From CAZVWW01 sp964631265 (lineage in GTDB: Bacteria > Thermotogota > Thermotogae > MWEM01), in the NCBI GenBank assembly GCA_964631265.1, contig CAZVWW010000002.1, positions 1 through 62,498 on the forward strand: a stretch of DNA of 62,498 nucleotides. Reading direction: 5' to 3'. Of this stretch, positions 49,082 through 57,790 are shown piece after piece. Below the pieces are notes generated by a model. That model was not told where the DNA came from. It was given only the letters and a program-made list of their open reading frames with translations, and ran no database searches. A program made the translations under genes and the position numbers. Numbering within the stretch: the first letter of the stretch is position 1; every line of letters starts with the position of its first letter.

Positions 49082-49082
49082 T
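49074..49082 (+). promoter_or_regulatory. Extended -10 promoter overlapping a stop codon
   Basis: TGA-TATAAT overlaps the TAA stop (49079-49081) of the permease gene, with TTAGTT at 49055-49060 as a weak -35 (16-base spacing). It would drive nrnA and the downstream genes. Confidence 0.6.
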
Positions 49083-49118
49083 TCAAATAGTTGAAAAAGA
49101 GAGAAAAAGGTGAAAGAA

Positions 49119-50102
49119 ATGGAATCATGCAGTATATTAGAGGCACATGAATTTATCAACCAAAATAACCGTTTCCTGATCGTGGGGCATGTCGATCCAG
49201 ACGGAGATTGTATCAGCTCCCTGCTGACGCTGTCATACGGTTTGAGACGGATCAATAAAGAAGCCATACCGGTTGTGGACAGTAAAAGACCGGGATTTTT
49301 GAAAGACTTTCCGCCGGCGGGAACGATCGGTTATTCAGAGGAAGTCGATACCGCCGATTATGATGCGATTATAACAGTTGACCTCTCATCGATAGACCGG
49401 ATGGGAATGTATGAGGAAGAAACAAAGAGCAAAAAGACACTGGTCATCGACCATCATGCCACCAACACCTTCTTCGGGGATCTGAATCTGGTTGACACAT
49501 CTGCTGCGGCAGCTGTTCAGATCATTTACAAGATACTGAATGAAACGGGCATCACATTCGACACCGTCCTCTCAACAGTGACGCTGCTCGGAATCCAGAC
49601 GGACACTGGATTTTTCAAATACACCAACACAACGGGCGAGGTCTTCAGGATTGCCGGAGAATTGGTTGAAAAAGGTGCCGAACCTTATTTTAATGCCTCA
49701 ATGGTTCTGGAAAACAACCGGGTGGAGGAATTTTACCTTCTGTCGGAGATGACCGGCAACATTGTCAAAGAACGGGACGGGGAGCTGATCTATTCATCCA
49801 TCAACAAAGAAATGTTCGAAAAGACAAACTGTACCTATGAGGATTCCACGGGAATGATCAGCGAGTTGAGATCGATAAGAGGCGTTGAGACGGCTGTGCT
49901 CTTTACGGAAGTGCAGAAGGAAGAAATCAAGGTCAGTTTTCGTTCTAAGAGATGGTTTGATGTAGCCGGGATTGCCCTTGAATTTGGCGGCGGCGGACAC
50001 GCGAGGGCGTCAGGATGCACTATCAAAAATGAGCCGCTTGAAACAGTGATTAAAAAGGTCATCAAACGTGTTAGCGAGGAAATGGAAAAGGCAACTTATT
50101 AA
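49119..50102 (+). CDS. nrnA: DHH/DHHA1 phosphoesterase, NrnA-like
   Basis: The product of 327 residues starts at ATG 49119, six bases after AAGGTG (GTG 49110 is less likely). The DHH domain shows VGHVDPDGDCISSLL, a catalytic Asp in ITVDLSSIDRMG and the DHHAT signature. The DHHA1 domain closes with GIALEFGGGGHARASGC. Relatives degrade nanoRNA, pAp or cyclic dinucleotide products. With disA also in this window, breakdown of c-di-AMP or pApA is one plausible role. Confidence 0.92.
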   Translation: MESCSILEAHEFINQNNRFLIVGHVDPDGDCISSLLTLSYGLRRINKEAIPVVDSKRPGFLKDFPPAGTIGYSEEVDTADYDAIITVDLSSIDRMGMYEEETKSKKTLVIDHHATNTFFGDLNLVDTSAAAAVQIIYKILNETGITFDTVLSTVTLLGIQTDTGFFKYTNTTGEVFRIAGELVEKGAEPYFNASMVLENNRVEEFYLLSEMTGNIVKERDGELIYSSINKEMFEKTNCTYEDSTGMISELRSIRGVETAVLFTEVQKEEIKVSFRSKRWFDVAGIALEFGGGGHARASGCTIKNEPLETVIKKVIKRVSEEMEKATY

Positions 50103-50119
50103 TAAATGGAGGAAAAACT

Positions 50120-50425
50120 ATGGCAGAAGTCACCAAAGAGAAAGTAATCGAGGCACTCAAGGGAGTCATCGACATTGAGATAGGCATTGATATTGTCTCC
50201 CTCGGACTCATATACAATGTGGACATAGAGGATGATAACACAGTCAATGTCAAAATGACACTTACAGTCCCCACCTGTCCAATGGCCAACATGCTCGTTG
50301 AACAGGCGAGAAGTGCTGTGGCATCCATCGAAGGTGTGGAAAAGGTCAACGTGGATCTGGTATTCGATCCGCCGTGGACACCGGACATGATGGAAGACAG
50401 TGCTAAAAAACTGTTAGGAAGGTAA
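50120..50425 (+). CDS. MIP18-family (DUF59) Fe-S assembly-type protein
   Basis: The 101-residue protein has the MIP18 pattern: VIEALKGVIDIEIGIDIVSLGLIYNVDI in pieces, then TLTVPTCPMANMLVEQARSAV with the single conserved cysteine, and VDLVFDPPWTPDMM. Such proteins (SufT/PaaD-like) help mature Fe-S proteins. It precedes a MinD-type ATPase by two bases, recalling the DUF59-plus-ATPase arrangement within Mrp proteins. Confidence 0.92.
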   Translation: MAEVTKEKVIEALKGVIDIEIGIDIVSLGLIYNVDIEDDNTVNVKMTLTVPTCPMANMLVEQARSAVASIEGVEKVNVDLVFDPPWTPDMMEDSAKKLLGR

Positions 50426-50427
50426 TC

Positions 50428-51237
50428 ATGCAGAAAAAACAAGTCTTTGTCATCACATCGGGTAAAGGCGGAGTCGGAAAGACCACCGTTACGGCTAATA
50501 TAGGAGCTGCCCTCTCAAATCTTGGCAAGAAAGTCTGCCTCATCGATGCGGATATCGGTTTGAAGAATCTGGATGTGGTACTTGGCCTTGAAAACAGAAT
50601 TCTGTACACGATCATGGATGTGGTCTCCCAGCGAGTGGGTGCTGTTGAGGCGCTTGTGAGGCATAAAACAAGCAGAAATCTCTATATGATGCCCGCCTCA
50701 CAGATCGCCACCAAAGAAATGATAACAGTGGAGGACATGATCCGGGTCGTCACCCAGCTTCGAAGTGATTTTGACTACATCCTCATTGATTCACCGGCCG
50801 GCATCGAAAGCGGCTTCAGGAATGCAGTGGCCGCATCGGACAGTGCCGTTGTCATCACAAACCCCGAGTTTACGGCCGTCAGTGATGCCGACAGAGTCCT
50901 CGGACTCCTCGAGAACACCCACATGGGGCTTGACAACGTCCAGTTTATTCTGAACCGGTACCGGGAGAATGTCTCCGAGAAAAGAGGCATGCTCTCAATC
51001 GATGAAGTCATCAACACATTGGCCGTTCCCCTCATCGGGATCGTTCCCGACAACGAGGATATCTTTATCGGAACCAACAGAGGGGTGCCCATCGCATTCG
51101 AACCGGGGCATGAGATGAACACCATCTTCACAAACGTCGTCAGACGAATGATCGGTCAGAATATTCCCATCGATTCGGATCTGAGACTTGCCAAACCGAC
51201 ATTGTGGAGACTATTTGTCAGACTATTTAAAGGTTAG
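50428..51237 (+). CDS. minD: MinD-type septum-site/positioning ATPase
   Basis: The 269-residue deviant-Walker ATPase has SGKGGVGKTTVTANIGAAL, LIDADIGLKNLDVVLGLENR and DYILIDSPAGIE. The C-terminus ends LWRLFVRLFKG, an amphipathic helix like the MinD membrane-targeting sequence. No CxxC typical of Mrp/ApbC is present. It should place the division site by recruiting MinC; neither minC nor minE lies in the window. FlhG is an alternative. Confidence 0.88.
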   Translation: MQKKQVFVITSGKGGVGKTTVTANIGAALSNLGKKVCLIDADIGLKNLDVVLGLENRILYTIMDVVSQRVGAVEALVRHKTSRNLYMMPASQIATKEMITVEDMIRVVTQLRSDFDYILIDSPAGIESGFRNAVAASDSAVVITNPEFTAVSDADRVLGLLENTHMGLDNVQFILNRYRENVSEKRGMLSIDEVINTLAVPLIGIVPDNEDIFIGTNRGVPIAFEPGHEMNTIFTNVVRRMIGQNIPIDSDLRLAKPTLWRLFVRLFKG

Positions 51238-51249
51238 AAGGGATACAAT

Positions 51250-51651
51250 TTGAAAAGCACAGAATTTTCCGTTAAAACAAGGAAAAGAATAGAAGTGGTG
51301 GATATCACGGGAAAAGTGGACGCATATGTCAGGGAAAATGGTTTGAAAGATGGAGTACTGACCGTTTATGTACCCCATACGACGGCCGGGATCACGATCA
51401 ACGAAAATGCCGACCCGAGCGTGAAATCGGATTTTTTGAACACCATTAACCAGCTGATACCGGCAAATGCCGGATACAGTCATATGGAGGGAAATGCCGA
51501 TTCACATATCAAGACGATTCTGACCAATCCGTCTCAAACATTCATCGTCGAGGACTCCAGGCTGGTTCTGGGAACCTGGCAGGGGATCTATTTTTGTGAA
51601 TATGACGGACCGAGGAGCCGGAGGGTTTGGCTTAAATTCATAGAAGGTTAA
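51250..51651 (+). CDS. YjbQ/UPF0047 family protein
   Basis: The 133-residue beta-rich protein has the YjbQ signature VYVPHTTAGITINENADPSV, the GNADSHIKT histidine region and LGTWQGIYFCEYDGPR. The family has weak thiamin-phosphate-synthase-like activity; its true role is unsettled. TTG 51250 follows AAGGGAT. It sits between minD and sua5 with gaps of 12 and 1 base. Confidence 0.93.
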   Translation: MKSTEFSVKTRKRIEVVDITGKVDAYVRENGLKDGVLTVYVPHTTAGITINENADPSVKSDFLNTINQLIPANAGYSHMEGNADSHIKTILTNPSQTFIVEDSRLVLGTWQGIYFCEYDGPRSRRVWLKFIEG

Positions 51652-51652
51652 G

Positions 51653-52711
51653 ATGAAGACCAAATGGATCAATCTGCAGGAAGGAACAGCCCGTCCGGAG
51701 AATCGAGATGACTTCAAACGCTGCGTTGAGGATATTCAGAGGGGACGGCTTGTCATCTTTCCAACCGAAACCGTCTATGGGCTTGGCGGCATCATCACGA
51801 GGCCGGAAACGGTTAAGCGCATATATGCCGCAAAGGGTAGGCCGTCGGATAATCCGCTTATCGTTCACATCAGTGATTATGGGCAATTGAAAACAGTTGT
51901 CTCTGAAGATATCACCTCTGATTTCTACAGATTGGCCGAAAAACTCTGGCCGGGTCCGGTGACATTTATCGTGAAAAAATCAAAAAGCCTCTCCAAAACA
52001 ATCACCGGTGGTCGAGAGACAGTGGGAGTTCGTTTTCCTGCAAACAAGATAACGAATCAACTCATCAAAAGTTGCGGAACCCCCCTGGCGGCACCGAGTG
52101 CCAATATCTCAGGCAGACCCAGTCCCACAAGACCGGTGCATCTAAAAGAGATGGATGGCAGAGTCTCTTGGATTATTAACAGCGGTCCTCTGGCATTCGG
52201 ACTGGAATCGACAATCATATCCCTGGTTCAAACCCCGCCTGTTCTACTGCGCCCGGGACCTGTGACGATGGAAAATCTGAGAGCAATGATACCGGGTCTC
52301 GTCTGTGACACCGACTCAAAAGATGCCGTTGCCCCGGGGATGAAATACAGGCATTATTCACCGGCTGCTGTTCTGCGGTTGGCAGAGTGGAAAGCTGGAA
52401 TAAAGGCGTTGACAGATGATGTCCTTGCGATCGCAGAGAGGATGGACGCGGAGAAAGACAATATCCTGATCCTCTCGACAGAGGAAACGGATGCGTGTTA
52501 TCGAAAAGAGGGTTATAAGACGCTCTGCCTCGGTTCCAGGGAGAATCTGTTCAAGATTGCGAATAATCTCTTCCACAATCTGAGAAGGATTGACGGGATG
52601 GGGTACTCATTTGCCGTAATAGAGGGGTTTGAGGAGCGCTCGATCGGGTTGGCCATCATGAACCGGATCAAGAAGGCATCGGAAAAAGAGGTGCCCGTTG
52701 AGTACACATAA
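51653..52711 (+). CDS. Threonylcarbamoyl-AMP synthase, Sua5 type
   Basis: The 352-residue protein has the full Sua5 layout. The catalytic domain shows VIFPTETVYGLGG, KGRPSDNPLIVHI, GPVTFIVKK, VGVRFPANK, APSANISGRPSPT, and GLESTIISL. A PGMKYRHYSPAA linker and a C-terminal Rossmann-like Sua5 domain follow. It makes threonylcarbamoyl-AMP for t6A37 of tRNA. It overlaps the rodZ-like gene by 14 bases. Confidence 0.96.
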   Translation: MKTKWINLQEGTARPENRDDFKRCVEDIQRGRLVIFPTETVYGLGGIITRPETVKRIYAAKGRPSDNPLIVHISDYGQLKTVVSEDITSDFYRLAEKLWPGPVTFIVKKSKSLSKTITGGRETVGVRFPANKITNQLIKSCGTPLAAPSANISGRPSPTRPVHLKEMDGRVSWIINSGPLAFGLESTIISLVQTPPVLLRPGPVTMENLRAMIPGLVCDTDSKDAVAPGMKYRHYSPAAVLRLAEWKAGIKALTDDVLAIAERMDAEKDNILILSTEETDACYRKEGYKTLCLGSRENLFKIANNLFHNLRRIDGMGYSFAVIEGFEERSIGLAIMNRIKKASEKEVPVEYT

Positions 52712-53300
52712 CGAGGAAACCGGACGACATCTCAGAAAGATCAGAACCGACAAGGCCTTTACAAAAGAGGCCATATTCGAAAGAACGCATATATCAATTG
52801 CCACGATCAACAAGATAGAGGCCGGAAACTTCGATGATATTCCCGGGATCTATCTGCAGGATTTTCTCAAACGATACTGCAAAGTCCTGGGGATAAACGC
52901 CGAAGAGATATTGAAGAGTCTTCAAACAAACAACCAGAAGAAAAAGACAAAAATTCCGGAATTACCCGAAAGCGGTCAGAGGCACTCCCCGGTCAATATT
53001 GCCCTTTGGATCATGTTTCCCCTGTTGTTGTTTCTGATGACATTTCAGATACTGTTTCTCATTAATTTTTTCAACAGAGAGACTTTGAAAATAGAGAATC
53101 AGGGCAACAAGGTTGCCTACATTACAGACAACGGCAAAACGACGGCACTAAACGGCAACGAAGACATAACGCTGAAGGAATTCGGGAGAATCAGAATAGA
53201 GAATCCTCAAAAACAGTTAATTGTGGTAGAATATTATGGAAGAAAATGGGAAGTGTTATTTGAGAAATTCGAGGTGCAGACTATCAATGGCGAAGGTTAA
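52698..53300 (+). CDS. RodZ-like helix-turn-helix membrane protein
   Basis: The 200-residue protein has an N-terminal HTH_25 domain (LRKIRTDKAFTKEAIFERTHI, FLKRYCKVLGINAEEIL), a basic linker, and one membrane span (IALWIMFPLLLFLMTFQILF). A C-terminal extracytoplasmic segment follows. This is the layout of RodZ, which ties MreB to the wall machinery, though the outer domain is short. TTG 52698 follows AGAGGTG and lies in sua5. It overlaps the DUF4416 gene by 14 bases. Confidence 0.8.
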   Translation: MSTHNEETGRHLRKIRTDKAFTKEAIFERTHISIATINKIEAGNFDDIPGIYLQDFLKRYCKVLGINAEEILKSLQTNNQKKKTKIPELPESGQRHSPVNIALWIMFPLLLFLMTFQILFLINFFNRETLKIENQGNKVAYITDNGKTTALNGNEDITLKEFGRIRIENPQKQLIVVEYYGRKWEVLFEKFEVQTINGEG

Positions 53301-53820
53301 GCAGGCAGAACTGGTGAATCATGTTATATTCGCCTTCGGGCGTTATATAGATTATAGATTGAACGAGGTAAGGCCGGAACTGAAAGAGCAGTTCGGTGCG
53401 ATCGATTATGAATCCAGAACGCTTGATTTTGGAAAATACACCTTTTACTACAACCAGGAAATGGGAGAAGGAAAGATAGAGGGGCGGATTCTTAGTTTCG
53501 CGCAGCTGATTCATCCGGCTGAATTACCCATGATAAAGAGAAGCACCAACACCTTAGAGGATCAATACCGGGAAGGGGAGAACAGACAGATCAACCTTGA
53601 CCCGGGCTTCATACATCACTCCCAGTTTGTACTTGCCTCCACAAAGCATTGGGGAAACAGGTTGTACATCGGCCGGGGCGTTTATGCCGAGGTTACCCTG
53701 ATCTTTGTTGACGGAACCTTCCAACCGCTCAAATACACTTATCCCAATTATGCAAGTCCGGAATACATTGAAGAACTGACAAAGATCAGAAAGCAGTATC
53801 TGAAAAAGAGAAAGAGCTGA
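53287..53820 (+). CDS. DUF4416 family protein
   Basis: ATG 53287 gives 177 residues; an in-frame reading from 53236 would lie within the rodZ-like gene. Conserved DUF4416 blocks are visible: YYNQEMGEGKIEGRI, IKRSTNTLEDQY, INLDPGFIHHSQFVLASTKHW, RLYIGRGVYAEVTL and LKYTYPNYASPEYIE. The function is unknown. The placement between rodZ-like and rimO genes, with overlaps and short gaps, is the only context. Confidence 0.85.
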   Translation: MAKVKQAELVNHVIFAFGRYIDYRLNEVRPELKEQFGAIDYESRTLDFGKYTFYYNQEMGEGKIEGRILSFAQLIHPAELPMIKRSTNTLEDQYREGENRQINLDPGFIHHSQFVLASTKHWGNRLYIGRGVYAEVTLIFVDGTFQPLKYTYPNYASPEYIEELTKIRKQYLKKRKS

Positions 53821-53824
53821 TAAA

Positions 53825-55129
53825 TTGAAGATATTCCTGAAAACACACGGCTGCCCGAAGAATGAAGCGGACAGCAGAGTCATATCCGGTATATTTCGGG
53901 ACAGAGGTCATGCATTAACAGACAATCCCGGCCGGGCCGACATAGCCGTCATTAACACCTGCGGCTTTATATTGGATGCTGCGCGCGAATCGATCGATTC
54001 ACTGGTTCATTATGCCGGTCAGTATAAGAAAGAGAATCCGGGATTAAGAGTTTACGGCATGGGTTGTCTCATCCAGCGATACCATCACGAACTGATCAAG
54101 GAGATGCCGGAAATCGACGGTTGGATAGGACTGGACACACTGGAGGAAACGGCCGATTTTCTGCTCGACGGCACCCGGAAAAAACAGATCCCCATTGTTC
54201 CAAGGCCTATATTCAACAGATGCCCGGAAACAACATCAAAAACAGACCGGGTCTTTGAATACGTGAAGATCGGTGACGGTTGCGAACGAAGCTGTGCGTT
54301 CTGTGCCATCCCGACATTCAAGGGGCGGCATATCAGCCGGGCCCCCGCGGACATCAGAAACGAGGTTGAGAATCTCATAAAAGCCGGAACACGCGAGATC
54401 ATCATCGTTGATCAGGACATCACCCAGTACGAATACCACGGGAACACACTCAGTGCTCTCCTGAAGACCCTCGATGCGATAGAGGGTGATTACTGGATAA
54501 GACTGATGTACATTCATCCCGATCACATTGACGATGAACTCGTCAAGACCGTCAGAGATTCAGAGCACATCATCCCCTATTTTGATTTACCGGTTCAGCA
54601 CGGCTCGGACAGAGTGCTTCGCTACATGGGCAGGAAAAGGACGTCCCGCGAACTCCAGGAGATCATCTTGAAAATCAGAGAAGAGATCCCCGGGGCATCC
54701 ATCCGGACAACCATAATGGTGGGTTTCCCCGGAGAAGGGGATGCTGAATTCGAAGAACTGATCACCTTCATGGAAGCGATTGAATTCGACAAAGTCGGAT
54801 TTTTCAAGTTCTCAATGGAACACGGAACACCGGTTGAAGAGATGAAACTCAAGGCACCGCCCCGGGAGACCGCTGATGAAAGACTCGAAGAGATCAAGAA
54901 CGTTCAGGAAGCGATCTCGGAGAGAAGGAACAGCTCCCTTTTGGGGAAGTCATTTAAAGTGCTTGTAGAGGGAAAAGAAGGGGAAATGACGGTTTGCAGG
55001 AGTTACAGGGACGCTCCGGAAATCGACGGGGAAGTCTTTATCAACAATTGTCAGGCGCAGAAGTCTGAATTTATTACGGCAAGAATAACACAATACAGTG
55101 AATACGATCTGGAGGCGGAGGTTATATGA
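53825..55129 (+). CDS. rimO: Ribosomal protein S12 methylthiotransferase RimO
   Basis: The 434-residue enzyme has the UPF0004 domain (KTHGCPKNEADSRV, VINTCGFILDAARES, GMGCLIQRY) binding one Fe-S cluster. The radical SAM domain shows GDGCERSCAFCAIPTFKGRH binding the second cluster, and a C-terminal TRAM domain follows. DAARES after CGFI favours RimO over MiaB. It methylthiolates an Asp of S12. TTG 53825 starts it; it overlaps pgsA by ATGA. Confidence 0.93.
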   Translation: MKIFLKTHGCPKNEADSRVISGIFRDRGHALTDNPGRADIAVINTCGFILDAARESIDSLVHYAGQYKKENPGLRVYGMGCLIQRYHHELIKEMPEIDGWIGLDTLEETADFLLDGTRKKQIPIVPRPIFNRCPETTSKTDRVFEYVKIGDGCERSCAFCAIPTFKGRHISRAPADIRNEVENLIKAGTREIIIVDQDITQYEYHGNTLSALLKTLDAIEGDYWIRLMYIHPDHIDDELVKTVRDSEHIIPYFDLPVQHGSDRVLRYMGRKRTSRELQEIILKIREEIPGASIRTTIMVGFPGEGDAEFEELITFMEAIEFDKVGFFKFSMEHGTPVEEMKLKAPPRETADERLEEIKNVQEAISERRNSSLLGKSFKVLVEGKEGEMTVCRSYRDAPEIDGEVFINNCQAQKSEFITARITQYSEYDLEAEVI

Positions 55130-55665
55130 GAATAAACATCCCCACAAGGATTACCTTAATCAGGGTAGCGGCTATCCCGTTGTTGATGTGGATGATTCAA
55201 CTCAGTCCGGACCGGCAGATATTCGCCATACTGGCACTGCTTATCTTCATAGGCGGTTCGCTGACGGACTGGCTGGACGGCTACCTGGCAAGAAAAAACG
55301 ACGATATAACCACGCTGGGCAAATTCTTCGATCAGCTCGCTGACAAGGCCTTTATAGCAGGGGCCCTTTGTGTGCTGGTCTGGAATCATGAAGTCAGCTT
55401 CTGGTTGTTGGCGATTATCATCATAAGAGATACGGCGGTGAGTGGTATCAGAATGCTTGCTGCGTCCAACAACGAGGTCATCCCGGCGAATATCTGGGGT
55501 AAGACAAAGACCGTGGCACAGATGGTCTATGTCAGTGCCGTCCTGATCAATGTGGCGTTCAACTGGCCGGCTCAGTGGTTGCTGCTCGGGTTTGCCTGGA
55601 TCGTCGCGATTCTGACGGTGGTATCCGGTATCACCTATTTCAAGGGATTCAGCCGATACCTATGA
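55126..55665 (+). CDS. pgsA: CDP-diacylglycerol-glycerol-3-phosphate 3-phosphatidyltransferase
   Basis: The 179-residue membrane enzyme has about five spans and the full CDP-alcohol motif: DWLDGYLAR, then GKFFDQLADK (D-x2-DG-x2-AR-x8-G-x3-D-x3-D). It makes phosphatidylglycerophosphate. GGAGG lies just before ATG 55126. It is coupled on both sides (ATGA overlaps with rimO and thpR). Confidence 0.95.
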   Translation: MRINIPTRITLIRVAAIPLLMWMIQLSPDRQIFAILALLIFIGGSLTDWLDGYLARKNDDITTLGKFFDQLADKAFIAGALCVLVWNHEVSFWLLAIIIIRDTAVSGIRMLAASNNEVIPANIWGKTKTVAQMVYVSAVLINVAFNWPAQWLLLGFAWIVAILTVVSGITYFKGFSRYL

Positions 55666-56225
55666 CGAGAACGTTTATGGCAATACCGGTCGACGATGAT
55701 ATCCGGATGCTCTGCCGCAAAACCCAGTTTGATCTGAAATCAGGAGCTGTTGAAGCCAAATGGACAGAACCGGAAAATCTGCATCTGACGCTGTTCTTCT
55801 TCGGAGAGATTGAAGATTCCAGGATCGAATCGATTAGAACCGCAATGAAGGGGCTGGAACAAGATGCGTTTAACATCACATTCAACCGGGTGGGTTATTT
55901 CAAGCGAGATTCAAGACCAACCGTCGTCTGGGTTGGCATCGATGAGAACCGGGAGCTCGAAGCATTGTACCAGACCGGGTACAAATTGTTCAAAAACATC
56001 GTCCCGTTAAGAAAGAAAAACCGGTTCCGGCCGCATCTGACCCTTGGCAGAATCAAAAAAGTACCCTCGAACTGGGAACGCATCATAAAAAGTGTGACAT
56101 GGGAAACGATCAAAATGCCGGTTGAACGGGTCATACTGTATCGCTCTGACCTGACACCGGCCGGACCGGTGTACAGTCAAATAGAAGCAATAAAATTGAA
56201 GCAAAAAATGGATAAGGAGGAATAA
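55662..56225 (+). CDS. thpR: RNA 2',3'-cyclic phosphodiesterase ThpR (LigT)
   Basis: ATG 55662 in an ATGA overlap with pgsA gives 187 residues. Two catalytic H-x-T-x motifs are present, NLHLTLFFFGE and RPHLTLGRIKK, as in the 2H phosphoesterase superfamily. It opens 2',3'-cyclic phosphates on RNA; the former name is 2'-5' RNA ligase. The gene leads directly into recA. Confidence 0.94.
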   Translation: MTRTFMAIPVDDDIRMLCRKTQFDLKSGAVEAKWTEPENLHLTLFFFGEIEDSRIESIRTAMKGLEQDAFNITFNRVGYFKRDSRPTVVWVGIDENRELEALYQTGYKLFKNIVPLRKKNRFRPHLTLGRIKKVPSNWERIIKSVTWETIKMPVERVILYRSDLTPAGPVYSQIEAIKLKQKMDKEE

Positions 56226-56226
56226 A

Positions 56227-57357
56227 ATGGCGAAAAAGAGTACTAAAAGTGCAGATAAAAACAAGAAGATAGCGCTCGATAATGCCATAAAGAAGATCGA
56301 AAAGGATTTTGGAAAGGGAAGTATCATGGTAATGGGAGATGAGGATGTTGCCAATGTCGAAGTCATCCCCTCCGGATCACTTGCTTTGGATATCGCACTC
56401 GGCGTCGGTGGTTATCCGAGGGGACGGGTTGTTGAGATCTACGGACCCGAATCCAGCGGAAAGACGACCCTGACACTCCATGCCATCGCAGAGGCACAGA
56501 AGGCCGGTGGCGTTGCCGCCTTTGTGGATGCTGAACACGCACTGGACCCGGTCTACGCGAGGAATCTCGACGTTGATCTCGACAGTCTTCTGATTTCACA
56601 GCCCGGAAGTGGAGAAGAGGCCCTTGAAATTGTTGAGACCCTTGTGAGAAGCAATGCGGTGGATCTCATCGTAGTCGACTCAGTCGCAGCACTTGTACCG
56701 AGAGCCGAGATTGACGGCAATATGGGAGATGCGCAGGTTGGCCTTCAGGCCAGATTAATGTCCCAGGCACTCAGAAAGCTCTCCGGAGTTGTCAACAAAT
56801 CAAAGACCTGCGTTGTCTTTACCAATCAGCTGAGGATGAAGATCGGTATCTCCTTCGGAAATCCCGAGACCACGACGGGCGGGATGGCGCTTAAGTTCTA
56901 CTGTTCAGTTAGGTTAGACATCCGGAGAATCGGGTCGCTGAAAGAATCGACGGAATTTGTCGGAAACGAAACCCGTGTCAAGGTCGTTAAGAACAAGGTT
57001 GCCCCACCGTTTAAACAGGCGCATTTTGATATCCTTTACGGAAAGGGTGTTGTGCGCGAGAACGAGTTGATAACACTCGGCGAAAACGATGACTTTGTGA
57101 TCAAGAAAGGCTCGTGGTTCAGCTATCTCACCGATAACGGCGAGGAGATCAATCTGGGCCAGGGAAAAAGCAACGCCGTCGATTATCTGAAAGACAATCC
57201 CGAGCTCAGAATCGAGCTTGAGAACAAGATCAGAAACAAACATGAGATTCCCACGATAACCCCGGAAGAAGCGGGGATCGATCTCTCCGGTGAGGAAAAG
57301 GCAGAGAAGAAAAAAGAAGAGAAGGTTGAGAAAAAGGAAAGTTCCGGCAAAAAATGA
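56227..57357 (+). CDS. recA: Recombinase RecA
   Basis: The 376-residue protein has Walker A GPESSGKTT, AAFVDAEHALDP, Walker B LIVVDSVAALVP, loop L1/L2 segments (MGDAQVGLQARLMSQALRK in pieces, FTNQLRMKIGISFGNPETTTGG) and a C-terminal Lys/Glu tail. AAGGAGG precedes ATG 56227. No LexA-type operator was seen upstream, since thpR ends one base earlier. It overlaps recX by ATGA. Confidence 0.98.
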   Translation: MAKKSTKSADKNKKIALDNAIKKIEKDFGKGSIMVMGDEDVANVEVIPSGSLALDIALGVGGYPRGRVVEIYGPESSGKTTLTLHAIAEAQKAGGVAAFVDAEHALDPVYARNLDVDLDSLLISQPGSGEEALEIVETLVRSNAVDLIVVDSVAALVPRAEIDGNMGDAQVGLQARLMSQALRKLSGVVNKSKTCVVFTNQLRMKIGISFGNPETTTGGMALKFYCSVRLDIRRIGSLKESTEFVGNETRVKVVKNKVAPPFKQAHFDILYGKGVVRENELITLGENDDFVIKKGSWFSYLTDNGEEINLGQGKSNAVDYLKDNPELRIELENKIRNKHEIPTITPEEAGIDLSGEEKAEKKKEEKVEKKESSGKK

Positions 57358-57785
57358 CCTTCCCGGGTGAAATGGAAAGATACTGTTCAACGCTTTTCAG
57401 ATACAGACCGAGAACGGAGGCCGAAATCAGGCGAAGATTCAGAAAAAAGGGATTCGACGAGAATCTGACAGAGGATTTTATCGAACATCTTTACGAACTG
57501 GACATGCTGAACGATCTCAGATTCTGTGAGATGTATATTGAGGATGGCATCAGACTGAAGAAGAAGGGCCCCCTGCTGCTGAAAGAAGAACTGATCAAAA
57601 AGCTGGGTGTTAATCCGGAAACGGCAGAAGAGGCCCTGAACAGTGTTCCGGAAGAAGAGATAACCACCGTATTAAAGGATGATCTCAAAAGAGGAGCGAT
57701 AAGCGATCTTCAGAAGTGGAAGAAGAAGATGTATCGGAGAGGTTTTTCAATCGGACAGATCAACACGGCGATAGAGACCGGTTGA
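57354..57785 (+). CDS. recX: RecX regulatory protein
   Basis: The 143-residue all-helical protein shows RecX three-helix repeats: YRPRTEAEIRRRFRKKGF, YELDMLNDLRFCEMYIEDGIR and KGPLLLKEELIKKLGV, ending MYRRGFSIGQINTAI. RecX restrains RecA filaments. It starts four bases inside recA and ends before a weak hairpin. Confidence 0.92.
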   Translation: MTFPGEMERYCSTLFRYRPRTEAEIRRRFRKKGFDENLTEDFIEHLYELDMLNDLRFCEMYIEDGIRLKKKGPLLLKEELIKKLGVNPETAEEALNSVPEEEITTVLKDDLKRGAISDLQKWKKKMYRRGFSIGQINTAIETG

Positions 57786-57790
57786 TTCTC

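Noticed and set aside
56190..56226. Possible LexA/SOS operator before recA
   Set aside because: The thpR frame runs to one base before recA, and no SOS-box-like palindrome is visible.
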